Assembly: GCA_964549595.1 (NCBI GenBank)
Contig: CAZJWK010000063.1
Location: forward strand, 1 to 15,890
Source of the DNA: CAZQQN01 sp964549595
Lineage (GTDB): Bacteria > Bacteroidota > Bacteroidia > CAILMK01 > CAYYUA01
Direction: 5' to 3'
Length of the DNA stretch: 15,890 nt
The position numbers were made by a program, and so were the translations under genes. Shown one piece after another: positions 1-7,240 of the stretch. Every line of letters begins with the position of its first letter. Positions within the stretch are counted from its first letter, which is position 1. The notes beneath the pieces were generated by a model. It did not search any database and was not told where the DNA came from. It saw only the letters and a list, made by a program, of their open reading frames with translations.

Positions 1-20
1 AGGTATACAAGCCCACCAAA

Positions 21-53
21 AAAGGCTTAGCATCAATCGCTAAGCCTTTTTTT
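21..53. terminator. Rho-independent terminator of an upstream gene outside the window
   Basis: A perfect 11-bp stem (21-31 with 39-49, core GGCTTAGC/GCTAAGCC) closes a 7-nt loop and is followed by a T run to position 53 on the plus strand. An A run precedes the stem at 18-23, so it could also stop minus-strand transcription. The gene it ends lies before the window. Confidence 0.85.
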
Positions 54-129
54 ATGGTAGGAATTTAAAAAGAATCGAAATTGAACTAAAAGCATTTATT
101 TATAGGTTTTATGAAAGAGAAAGGATTAA

Positions 130-160
130 TTTGCTCAAACTTTCTTAAGGCTAATTTTTG
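130..160 (+). promoter_or_regulatory. Candidate Bacteroidota-type promoter of the Crp/Fnr gene
   Basis: TTTG at 130-133 and TAATTTTTG at 152-160 resemble the -33 TTTG and -7 TAnnTTTG elements recognised by the Bacteroidota primary sigma factor, with an 18-nt spacer. The position would give a 5' leader of roughly 40 nt before the ATG at 207. This is a pattern match only; the AT-rich surroundings make chance matches common. Confidence 0.4.
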
Positions 161-206
161 AAAGTTAGTATCCTAAATAGTTTTCAACCTTGAAAAAATC
201 GCTCTT

Positions 207-905
207 ATGGGCCAGGAAAATAAATTTTGGTATCTGGAAAATTTTAATTTACTCAAATCACTACCAAAGCCTTTAATTAAGGAAGTCAGTGAGAAAACCA
301 TTATGTGCGATTTTTTTAAAGATGAATTTATTTATTTCCCTGATGATCCTTCGGATACGCTGTATTTTTTAAAGGAAGGTAAAGTAAAAATAGCCAATTA
401 TTCAGAAGAAGGAAAAGAAATTATCATGACCATCCTACAGCCGGGTGAGGTTTTCGGGGAATTTTCTTTAATAGAAGAGGGTAAAAGGAGTAACTTTGCT
501 CAGGCCCTTGATCAGGTAAAAGTCTGCAAGATTGGGAAAACGGATTTTCAACAATTAATGGAAAAACATGGGCATTTTAGTCTTCGCGTGAATAAACTCA
601 TAGGGTTTCGTTTGAAAAAAATTGAAAGAAGGCTTGAGTCACTTTTCTTTAAAGATGCCAGGGCCAGGATTGTAGAGTTTCTTTTGGATATGGCACATGA
701 AAATGGGGAAAGCGTGGGTTTTGAAACAATGATAAAAAATAACCTTACTCACCAGGATATTGCCAACTTAACGGCTACTTCCAGGCAGACTGTAACCAGT
801 GTTCTGAATGATTTAAGGGCTAAAAATTTTATAAATTTTAACCGGAAACAAATACTTATCAGGGATCTTGATCAATTAAGAAATGTTGAAGCCCCTGCTC
901 AGTGA
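207..905 (+). CDS. Crp/Fnr-family transcriptional regulator
   Basis: The 232-residue length is usual for the family. Residues about 18-118 form a cyclic-nucleotide-binding-type beta-roll (GEFSLIEEGKRS at 84-95 corresponds to the GELGLFEEG...RS phosphate cassette of CRP, keeping its Glu and Arg-Ser), about 120-148 the dimer helix, and about 150-225 a winged helix with the turn at 181-203. Only two cysteines (34 and 107) are present, so there is no FNR-type iron-sulfur cluster. In the recognition helix TSRQTVTSVL, Gln and Ser stand where CRP has Glu181 and Arg185, so the DNA site probably differs from the classic TGTGA or TTGAT half-sites. The ligand is unknown. It is transcribed toward the FTR1 iron-permease gene 223 nt downstream and may control it (inference). 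The ATG at 207 fits the domain start. Confidence 0.92.
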   Translation: MGQENKFWYLENFNLLKSLPKPLIKEVSEKTIMCDFFKDEFIYFPDDPSDTLYFLKEGKVKIANYSEEGKEIIMTILQPGEVFGEFSLIEEGKRSNFAQALDQVKVCKIGKTDFQQLMEKHGHFSLRVNKLIGFRLKKIERRLESLFFKDARARIVEFLLDMAHENGESVGFETMIKNNLTHQDIANLTATSRQTVTSVLNDLRAKNFINFNRKQILIRDLDQLRNVEAPAQ

Positions 906-994
906 AACTTTCTTCTTTGGCTACTTTGATTTCCTTCCTTTAATCATTTTCTTTTCCCTTCTTTACAGTTAATGTTTTTTATCCGCTGCTATTC

Positions 995-1023
995 CTTTAA
1001 GGGTTTAATTTAGCCCCTTAAAG
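995..1023. repeat. Perfect 9-bp inverted repeat between the regulator and FTR1 genes
   Basis: CTTTAAGGG (995-1003) and CCCTTAAAG (1015-1023) flank an 11-nt loop. It lies 90 nt after the Crp/Fnr stop codon. No T run follows, so a classical intrinsic terminator is unlikely; it could be an operator or an RNA 3'-end hairpin. Confidence 0.55.
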
Positions 1024-1034
1024 ACTCTGTTTCC

Positions 1035-1058
1035 AAAATACCGTTTTTTTGGTATTTT
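1035..1058. promoter_or_regulatory. Palindromic box 1 (AAAATACC-N8-GGTATTTT) upstream of the FTR1 gene
   Basis: A perfect 8-bp inverted repeat with an 8-nt T-rich spacer, centred about 82 bp before the FTR1 ATG. Nearly the same element (19 of 24 positions when read on the opposite strand) lies upstream of the imelysin/TonB operon at 11141-11160. A dimeric regulator site is inferred; the protein is not known. The Crp/Fnr protein encoded next door is one candidate. Confidence 0.6.
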
Positions 1059-1086
1059 CCAAGCGCAAGAGAGCCCCTACTTTTGT

Positions 1087-1108
1087 TTTTATTTAAATTC
1101 ATTCTAAA
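1087..1108. promoter_or_regulatory. AT-rich imperfect palindrome (box 2), candidate metal-repressor operator of the FTR1 gene
   Basis: TTTTATTTAAA-N3-ATTCTAAA; the core TTTAnA-N5-TnTAAA is an imperfect dyad. The same 19 fixed bases recur at 11081-11102 before the imelysin operon. A TTTG at 1082-1085 with TA at 1105-1106, 19 nt on, suggests the box covers the promoter, which would suit repression. A Fur- or DtxR/MntR-type iron repressor is the natural guess from the gene content; the sequence does not name the protein. Confidence 0.55.
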
Positions 1109-1128
1109 CAATTTAGGTAAGCCCTTTT

Positions 1129-3141
1129 ATGGTTATGAAAAAAATCACTGCTTTATTTTTATTCATCTGCTTAGCACTCACCCTTTCTTTTTTGGCGAAA
1201 GCAGGTGATCAGTCCATGGAAAAGAAAGCCAGAACCCTTACTAAACTTTTAAATTACATTGGCAAGGATTATTCCAGGGCTGTTGATGAACAAAAAGTGA
1301 TCAATGAGTTTGAATACCGGGAAATGAAGGAGTTTACTGAAAGAAGTAAATCCCTTTTCAGTGATTTAAAAAAAGCTGACATCGGAAGTAAAATATCTTC
1401 CTCAGACGAGCAGAAAATTGGTAATCAATTTGATTCATTGCGTCTTTCCATTGAGAATAAAGCATCGCAAAAGAAAATTCAACATTTTACAAATGCCATT
1501 AAGAAACATGTGCTCTCATTAAATGCTTTTGAATTGGCTCCAGGTGATTGGCCTTCCCTTGCCGAAGGTAAGGCATTATACCAACAAAAATGTGCCCAAT
1601 GCCATGGGAAAAAAGGTGATGGAGATGGTCCTTCAGCAGCTGCTTTAGAGCCGAAACCTACTAATTTTGTTGAAGACTCAATAAATGGAGTATCTCCTTT
1701 TCAAGCATTTAATGTCATACGCCTGGGTATTGACGGCACTTCAATGCGTGCTTTCAATGAGCTATCTGATAAAGAAATCTGGGAAATTGCTTTTTATTTA
1801 AAGACTTTGCCTCATAAAGGTGAATATGACAAAAATGCTTTGCAAGCATTGGTTGGAAAAGTAAAAAAAGACTTTTCCTTAAAAACGTTGGCTAAAAATT
1901 CTGACAAAGCCCTAATTCAACAATTGGAAGGTGATAAAGCAGCCAAGCTGAAAAAAGTTGCCGCTTTAAGGTTTCACAATCCGAATCAAGATAAAAAGGA
2001 AAAAGCACCCACTCAAATAGCCCTTGATTTTTTGGATGAAAGCCTTCATTTGTACAAAAATGAAAATTTAGAAGCTTCAAAAGATAAAGCCCTTCAGGCT
2101 TATCTACAAGGTGTAGAACCCATTGAGAGGGAAATAAAGGCTAGTTCTCCAACCATGGTTGATATGCTGGAAAAGGATATGGAAAATGTCAGAGCTGCTA
2201 TTGATGCTGAAAAGCCGGTTTCTCAAGTAAAAGCCAAAGTGGAAGGTGCCAAAAAAACTGTGAAGGAAGCAAAGGCTTTAATGGGTGAGGAAAATTTCTC
2301 CTTTTGGTCAGCATCGGTGGCTTCAGGATCAATTTTATTAAGAGAAGGATTAGAAGCTTTTTTGATAATTATTACTATTTTAAGTGTGCTTAGGGCTGCA
2401 GGTGCTGGTTATGCTGCCAGATGGGTCCACGGGGGCTGGATTTTGGCCATTTTAATCGGAATTATAAGTTGGTTTTTTACCGATTGGCTGATTGCCATGG
2501 GTGGTACTAACAGGGAATTATTAGAAGGCATTTTCGCACTTATTGCCGTGTTTATCCTCTTATATATCGGCTTTTGGTTTCATAGCAAAACAGAAGCTCA
2601 ACAATGGAAGGCTTTTGTGGAAAATAAAATCGGAAAGGTCCTTAACGAAAAGAATTTATTAGGCTTAACCGCCATTTCTTTTGTGGTGGTATTTCGTGAA
2701 GCTTTTGAAAGCGTACTTTTCCTGACCACACTGAACTTAAAGGTTGATCCGGCTGATAAAGCCGGCATTTGGGTGGGAGCCCTAATTGCCGCTGTAATAG
2801 TGTTTATCATTGCGGTTTTGATCCTCAAGTATTCCAAGAAAATTCCTATCCCAAAACTTTTTAAATATTCGGCTATAGTCATCAGCATTTTGGCCGTCAT
2901 AATGGCGGGAAATGGCATTCATGAGCTACAAGAGGCGGGTTATGTATCCATTACGCAGTTTCCCATAGATTTCAGGGTGGGAGTTTTAGGCATTTATCCC
3001 TCTTATGAGATATTGGGTACGCAGGTACTCACCATTGCTTTAACCATTTTCCTTTGGTTTTATAGTCAAAAATCCCCTTCAAAGCCGAAAAATAAAAGTT
3101 CAAATGCTTCTGGTGAACCTCAATTGGAGGGAGAAGGCTAA
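1129..3141 (+). CDS. Cytochrome c / FTR1-family iron permease fusion
   Basis: This is a 670-residue iron importer of the inner membrane. Residues 1-26 are a signal peptide. A helical segment follows, then a cytochrome c domain (about 142-228) with one heme site CAQCH at 155-159 and a likely axial Met206 (GTSMRAF). A Lys/Glu-rich helical linker runs to about 390. The FTR1/EfeU permease occupies about 393-650 with about seven membrane helices and three REXXE-type motifs: REGLE 405-409, RELLE 462-466 and REAFE 523-527; in FTR1 proteins such glutamates bind iron during transport. The fused heme domain probably handles electrons for iron oxidation on the periplasmic side, replacing the separate partners of the EfeUOB system; that role is inferred. 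Either ATG 1129 or ATG 1135 may be the start. The upstream region carries two boxes shared with the imelysin operon, which points to iron control. Confidence 0.93.
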   Translation: MVMKKITALFLFICLALTLSFLAKAGDQSMEKKARTLTKLLNYIGKDYSRAVDEQKVINEFEYREMKEFTERSKSLFSDLKKADIGSKISSSDEQKIGNQFDSLRLSIENKASQKKIQHFTNAIKKHVLSLNAFELAPGDWPSLAEGKALYQQKCAQCHGKKGDGDGPSAAALEPKPTNFVEDSINGVSPFQAFNVIRLGIDGTSMRAFNELSDKEIWEIAFYLKTLPHKGEYDKNALQALVGKVKKDFSLKTLAKNSDKALIQQLEGDKAAKLKKVAALRFHNPNQDKKEKAPTQIALDFLDESLHLYKNENLEASKDKALQAYLQGVEPIEREIKASSPTMVDMLEKDMENVRAAIDAEKPVSQVKAKVEGAKKTVKEAKALMGEENFSFWSASVASGSILLREGLEAFLIIITILSVLRAAGAGYAARWVHGGWILAILIGIISWFFTDWLIAMGGTNRELLEGIFALIAVFILLYIGFWFHSKTEAQQWKAFVENKIGKVLNEKNLLGLTAISFVVVFREAFESVLFLTTLNLKVDPADKAGIWVGALIAAVIVFIIAVLILKYSKKIPIPKLFKYSAIVISILAVIMAGNGIHELQEAGYVSITQFPIDFRVGVLGIYPSYEILGTQVLTIALTIFLWFYSQKSPSKPKNKSSNASGEPQLEGEG

Positions 3142-3388
3142 GCAACTCAAAAAGGAGTTAAAGGTTATTAAATGTGCGATTAAGTCAAAAAAAGTCCCTT
3201 GGTATGCTTATGCCGTAGCAGGAATAACTGTTGCCTATGCCATTAGCCCCATTGATTTAATTCCTGATTTTATTCCCGTAATTGGTCATTTGGACGATTT
3301 GGTTTTGGTCCCTTTAGGTATTTACATTTCATTAAAACTCATCCCGGATTTCATACTGAAGGAATGTAGAAACCGTATTTACGCTTAA
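3104..3388 (+). CDS. DUF1232 (YkvA-like) small membrane protein
   Basis: A 94-residue protein with the DUF1232 signature at about 47-70 (SPIDLIPDFIPVIG followed by DDLVLVP) inside a hydrophobic segment, after a basic Lys-rich N-terminus. The biochemical function of the family is unknown. The open frame overlaps the end of the FTR1 gene by 38 nt in another frame, which suggests translational coupling and cotranscription. The start is uncertain: ATG 3104 has no clear ribosome binding site, and GTG 3113 is an alternative. No terminator is visible before the convergent MoaD-like gene (57-nt gap). Confidence 0.8.
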   Translation: MLLVNLNWREKAKQLKKELKVIKCAIKSKKVPWYAYAVAGITVAYAISPIDLIPDFIPVIGHLDDLVLVPLGIYISLKLIPDFILKECRNRIYA

Positions 3389-3445
3389 AACGAATTTAGG
3401 CCCGAACTGTATTATTGTAGCTTTTAAAGAAAGGTGTTCATAGAG

Positions 3446-3676
3446 TTATGCCACATGGGGTGCCACAAGAAGCACTTCATCATTTTCTTCAAGCTTTCTT
3501 TCATGATTGATCAACTCATCATTGACCATAATTTTGAAAGATTGAGTGGTTAGTTTCGGATATTGATGTTCCAGGTACTTATAGAGCTCGTGGACGGTTT
3601 CAATTTCTTGTACATGGATAGTATCTTCACCAATTAATTGAGCGATTTCCCCATAGAAAGTGACTTTTATCTGCAT
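3446..3676 (-). CDS. MoaD/ThiS-fold (beta-grasp) protein lacking the C-terminal Gly-Gly
   Basis: A 76-residue ubiquitin-like beta-grasp protein of the size of MoaD. The N-terminal strand (QIKVTFYGEIAQLIG) and the end (ENDEVLLVAPHVA) match the sulfur-carrier pattern, where MoaD typically ends in ...PPVAGG. Here the chain stops after PHVA, so the Gly-Gly tail that is adenylated and carries the sulfur is absent. It is therefore unlikely to work as an ordinary molybdopterin sulfur carrier unless processed or partnered in an unusual way. It starts 34 nt after the oxidoreductase stop on the same strand, so the two genes are probably cotranscribed. No other molybdenum-cofactor gene is in the window. 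Confidence 0.8.
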   Translation of the reverse strand: MQIKVTFYGEIAQLIGEDTIHVQEIETVHELYKYLEHQYPKLTTQSFKIMVNDELINHERKLEENDEVLLVAPHVA

Positions 3677-3710
3677 AATCCAATGTTTTTATTTAAAGGG
3701 GTTCTTAGAT

Positions 3711-4736
3711 TCATTCCCATTCTACACCAATTTTGCCTATAGATTGTCCGCTTTGAAGGAACTCATGAGCCTCTCCGATTTGGCTGGCCTTGAAAGTACC
3801 GCCTGAATAGGGGTCAAGATATCCCTGGCGGGTTAAATCGACTACATTTAGCAAACACCGTTGCAATTTTTCCGGTTTATAATCCGCTATGGCCAACATG
3901 TAAACACCAATAATGGCTTGGGACTTCATCAATATTTGCACAGGAGAAAAAATCCCAAAGCCGGAAACCAGTTTAAGGGTGCTAAAAATATTTTTGCTAC
4001 CACCAGAACGGGAGGAAGCACCAAAACCCACAATTCGTCCGCCGGCACCTAATAATTTCATGCTTTGTTTAAAATATTTACCTCCTAATGATTCAAAAAC
4101 CAAATCCAGGCGGTCATCTCCTAATTCTTCCTCGATGACTTTCCGGAAATCCTGCTTCCGGTAGTTGATGGGATGGTGCACATGGTTTTCCCGCATTACT
4201 GTTAGTTTTTCGTCTTTTCCCGCCGTTCCGAAGATGGTACAACCTTTAAGGTTGGCAAGTTGAACCAGGGAAGTTCCCACACCCCCGGCGGCAGAATGAA
4301 TAAGGACCTTGTCTTCGGGGTGGAGATTGACACTTTCAATAGCAGCGTAATAAGCTGTGCAGTATTGTGTGGCCAAAGCAAGGGCCTTGGTTTTATCCCA
4401 ATCGGTTGGAACAATAGCCGCAACTCGTTTATCAGCCGATACGTATTGGGCATATCCGCCAAATCGAGTAAACGCTACCACCCTTTGATTGACTTCAAAA
4501 TTGGTAACTTCCGCACCTAGCTTATCGATATAGCCTACAACCTCATATCCCAAAATAGCAGGCATTGGAGGGGCATCTTTATACATTCCTTGCCTTGCTA
4601 ATACGTCCGCGAAATTAAGACCAAATGCTTCAACCCTGATTAAGACCTCATGGGATTCTGGTTCCGGCTTTTTTGTTTCTCGTATGGCAAAAGCTTCTTT
4701 GGCGTCTCCTTTTTTATTCAGGAAAATGGCTTTCAT
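3711..4736 (-). CDS. Zinc-free MDR-family NADPH:quinone-type oxidoreductase (VAT-1-like)
   Basis: A 341-residue medium-chain dehydrogenase/reductase. Residues 1-120 are the GroES-like catalytic domain (GLNFADVLARQGMY at 39-52, the quinone-reductase pattern), about 121-270 the Rossmann domain with the nucleotide motif AAGGVG at 149-154, and the end closes the catalytic fold (GKIGVEWE). The cysteine ligands of zinc alcohol dehydrogenases are absent. The closest recognisable type is the quinone oxidoreductase/VAT-1 group, which reduces quinones or enones with NADPH; the true substrate cannot be read from the sequence. It is encoded on the same strand as the imelysin operon, 70 nt downstream of the TonB receptor stop. 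Read-through from that operon is possible, because no terminator is seen in the gap. Confidence 0.9.
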   Translation of the reverse strand: MKAIFLNKKGDAKEAFAIRETKKPEPESHEVLIRVEAFGLNFADVLARQGMYKDAPPMPAILGYEVVGYIDKLGAEVTNFEVNQRVVAFTRFGGYAQYVSADKRVAAIVPTDWDKTKALALATQYCTAYYAAIESVNLHPEDKVLIHSAAGGVGTSLVQLANLKGCTIFGTAGKDEKLTVMRENHVHHPINYRKQDFRKVIEEELGDDRLDLVFESLGGKYFKQSMKLLGAGGRIVGFGASSRSGGSKNIFSTLKLVSGFGIFSPVQILMKSQAIIGVYMLAIADYKPEKLQRCLLNVVDLTRQGYLDPYSGGTFKASQIGEAHEFLQSGQSIGKIGVEWE

Positions 4737-4806
4737 GGTTATTTTTAGGAGTAAAATTAAGTTTTGTTAAGAAAGATAAAGAACAATCAGCCAAATGTAG
4801 GCACTA

Positions 4807-7239
4807 TTAAAATTTAGCACCCACTGTCAGGTAAAAGCTCCTACCTTTTGCCGGAATGATGCCAGGACCCGGATAACCAGTAGCCCTTCGTGTGAAGTAT
4901 TGGTGATCAGTGATATTGTTAATGCCTCCTTCAAAAGTTAGGAAACGGTATTGGTAAGCCAATGAAAAATCCATCACATAATAGCTGGGAATAATGCCCT
5001 GGATGGCTGAAGGGGTTTTTTCAGCGTTGGTGGCGTCCGAATAATGGTCTTCTGTGTACGAGAATTGGTAAGAAGCCCTGAAAGGTCCTTTTTTAAAATT
5101 CAAGCCTGTCTTTATTTGAAAAGGGGGCGCATATTCTACTTTATTGCCTTCAATACCGGGTTCTTGACTATTGACATAGGTGGCATTTAACAATGAAAAA
5201 TTGGTAAAAAGCGAAAGTTTTTTGTTTTCTCCGCTTTTGCCAAACAGTTTTAATAGACCTGCTTCAATATAACCTTCAATTCCGTAATGTAAGGCATCCG
5301 CAACGTTGGTTCGGTAACGGTAAGGGCGGTAAAGTGTAGTATCAACCTTTAAAACTGAACCGATTTTGTTTTGATAAGATAATCCAAAAACACTGATGTC
5401 GTAATTTAATGTATTAGCAATGCGTCCTCTTACTCCTAAATCCCCGGTGAAACCACTTTCGTCTTTTAATTGCTTATCAACCCGCAGGTTGGGATTAGTG
5501 ATACGCATGTCATTAAAACTAATAGCCCTGTAATTTTCTGAGAGGTTACCATAAAATTCCAGGTATTTTTCAGGCTTATAGCTAAGCCCAAGCCCGAATA
5601 AGAAAAAATTTCGAGTACGGTTTCTTTCCTCATGGATTTTCTTTTCCAAAAGGATGTTGCCGGCCCGGTCTTTCACAATTTTTTTAAATGAACCATTAGC
5701 AGTGGTTTTTATATGCTCGAAACGAACTCCCGGTGTAATACTGAACGCTTTTGTTATGGACAATTTGTTTTCTGCAAAGGCCGCAATGTTATTGCTTGGG
5801 AATTGATAATCGGAATGTTCAAGGGCATTCGGTTTGACAAACTGAAAATCCGGATCCTTATCATCAGTCCCGAAACCCTGTTTTCGGTCTGTTAAACCCC
5901 GGTAATAACGCCCCCCTATTAAAAAGGCGTTTTCAAGGTTATTAATCCGATAGTTATAAATTAATCGGGTTTCATTACCGAAATTTTTGTAATGGTCCTT
6001 CATTAGTTTTCGTTCTTCTCCATGATCGGATCGGTTGATCCGCCCAAGAAAGCCCAGTGCATAACGGCTGCCCAGCAGGCCAAATGATCGGCTATTTAGT
6101 TTCAGCCGGCTATTGATCTTATAATCCAGTTTTAAAGAGGCCATGTTCCAGTCAACCCGGAACCAATTACGATCACGGATGGATTTAGAAGGGTCTTCTT
6201 CAAACATTTGATCAGTCAAGCCTCCCGGTTGTTGGGCCAAGGAATTCATTTTTGTTAGCTCAAGGGTTAGGGACAGGTCTTTATTCAGGTGGTACTCGAA
6301 TAACCCGAAACCATTGTGTGAGCGGAAATTTGAATTCGGGCGCCAGCCGTTACCTCGCTTAAATTTGTAAAAAGTAAAGTATTTAAAATCTTCATCCTGT
6401 GAGCTACCGCTTATGCTATTATAGCTGTTGAAAAGCCCATAGGAACCTATGGTTTGCCGCGTATTAATTTGGAATAATTTATCTGATGGCGGGTCTTTGA
6501 ACATAAAGTTAATCATCCCGCCAAATTGAGGACCATATTGAAGCGATGCAGACCCTCGAATCACTTCGATTTGTTTTAAGGCTTCTGGGGGGGGAGAGTA
6601 ATAAGTTTCCGGGTAGCCAATGGCATCAGCACTGATGTCATAGCCATTTTGGCGTGTATTAAAATTGCTGGTCCTTTTTGGGTTTAGGCCACGGCTCCCT
6701 ATGTCAAGTTGAATACCGGCCCCATCGCTTTCCCATACATGAACACCTGCTATCTTACTATAAATTTGACGGCTTTTATCAGTGGCCAGATTGGCCGTGA
6801 TTTTATCCAACAAGACCACTTCTGACTTCTTCCCGGAATAAATGCCGGTACCCTCAACCGAACGCATCCGCCGGAGCCCAAAACTGTTATTTTCCTTGGA
6901 TTGAAATTTGACCACCTTTAACTTCCGTGAAAAGGTATCCACCTTAAAGTTTATCTTTTTAACCCCCGAATCCACTTTCACCTTTTTTGTTTGGCTTTCA
7001 TAGCCCAATAAAAACACCTTTACTTTGTAACGACCCGGGCTTATACTATCAATCCGGTAGAAACCATTCTCATCCGTTTTCTGGATCGAGGAAGTCATGA
7101 TTAATCCTACTTCAGCCTCCTTAACAGGTTTTTCAGTTTTTGACCAGGTTACTTTACCCTTAATAGCCCCATGCTGGGCCTTAGTTTGAAATGGAACAGC
7201 AGAGAAAAATAGTAATATGAGCACTATCAGCCTTCTCAT
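4807..7239 (-). CDS. FecA-like TonB-dependent outer-membrane receptor
   Basis: An 810-residue receptor that would import a ferric chelate or another metal complex across the outer membrane using TonB energy. Residues 1-22 are a signal peptide ending in KAQ. Residues about 24-105 form a carboxypeptidase-regulatory-like beta-sandwich (GAIKGKVTW...GFYRIDSISPGRY), typical of Bacteroidota receptors. Residues about 118-250 are the plug: IGSRGLNPKR at 180-189, then GYPETYYSPPPEALKQIEVI and RGSASLQYGP with GGMINF, strongly reminiscent of the ferric-citrate receptor FecA. The remainder is the beta-barrel, ending in an aromatic Phe (YLTVGAKF). It is the last gene of the imelysin operon, starting 1 nt after the carboxylase-like gene stop. 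The substrate is not certain; iron is inferred from the operon partners and the receptor type. Confidence 0.93.
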   Translation of the reverse strand: MRRLIVLILLFFSAVPFQTKAQHGAIKGKVTWSKTEKPVKEAEVGLIMTSSIQKTDENGFYRIDSISPGRYKVKVFLLGYESQTKKVKVDSGVKKINFKVDTFSRKLKVVKFQSKENNSFGLRRMRSVEGTGIYSGKKSEVVLLDKITANLATDKSRQIYSKIAGVHVWESDGAGIQLDIGSRGLNPKRTSNFNTRQNGYDISADAIGYPETYYSPPPEALKQIEVIRGSASLQYGPQFGGMINFMFKDPPSDKLFQINTRQTIGSYGLFNSYNSISGSSQDEDFKYFTFYKFKRGNGWRPNSNFRSHNGFGLFEYHLNKDLSLTLELTKMNSLAQQPGGLTDQMFEEDPSKSIRDRNWFRVDWNMASLKLDYKINSRLKLNSRSFGLLGSRYALGFLGRINRSDHGEERKLMKDHYKNFGNETRLIYNYRINNLENAFLIGGRYYRGLTDRKQGFGTDDKDPDFQFVKPNALEHSDYQFPSNNIAAFAENKLSITKAFSITPGVRFEHIKTTANGSFKKIVKDRAGNILLEKKIHEERNRTRNFFLFGLGLSYKPEKYLEFYGNLSENYRAISFNDMRITNPNLRVDKQLKDESGFTGDLGVRGRIANTLNYDISVFGLSYQNKIGSVLKVDTTLYRPYRYRTNVADALHYGIEGYIEAGLLKLFGKSGENKKLSLFTNFSLLNATYVNSQEPGIEGNKVEYAPPFQIKTGLNFKKGPFRASYQFSYTEDHYSDATNAEKTPSAIQGIIPSYYVMDFSLAYQYRFLTFEGGINNITDHQYFTRRATGYPGPGIIPAKGRSFYLTVGAKF

Positions 7240-7240
7240 T

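Noticed and set aside
207..905. FNR-type oxygen sensor
   Set aside because: Only two cysteines are present and none clusters at the N-terminus, so a [4Fe-4S] sensor is not supported.
1035..1058. Box 1 as an AT-rich transcription terminator instead of an operator
   Set aside because: Each arm has only two GC pairs, and the T run lies in the loop rather than after the stem. The same dyad at the second iron locus argues for a protein site.
2598..2918. Open reading frame of 106 codons on the minus strand inside the FTR1 gene
   Set aside because: It mirrors the permease membrane segments in antisense, has no recognisable domain and no ribosome binding site.
3861..4520. Several open frames on the plus strand across the oxidoreductase gene
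   Set aside because: They are antisense shadows of a clear MDR-family gene and their translations resemble no protein family.
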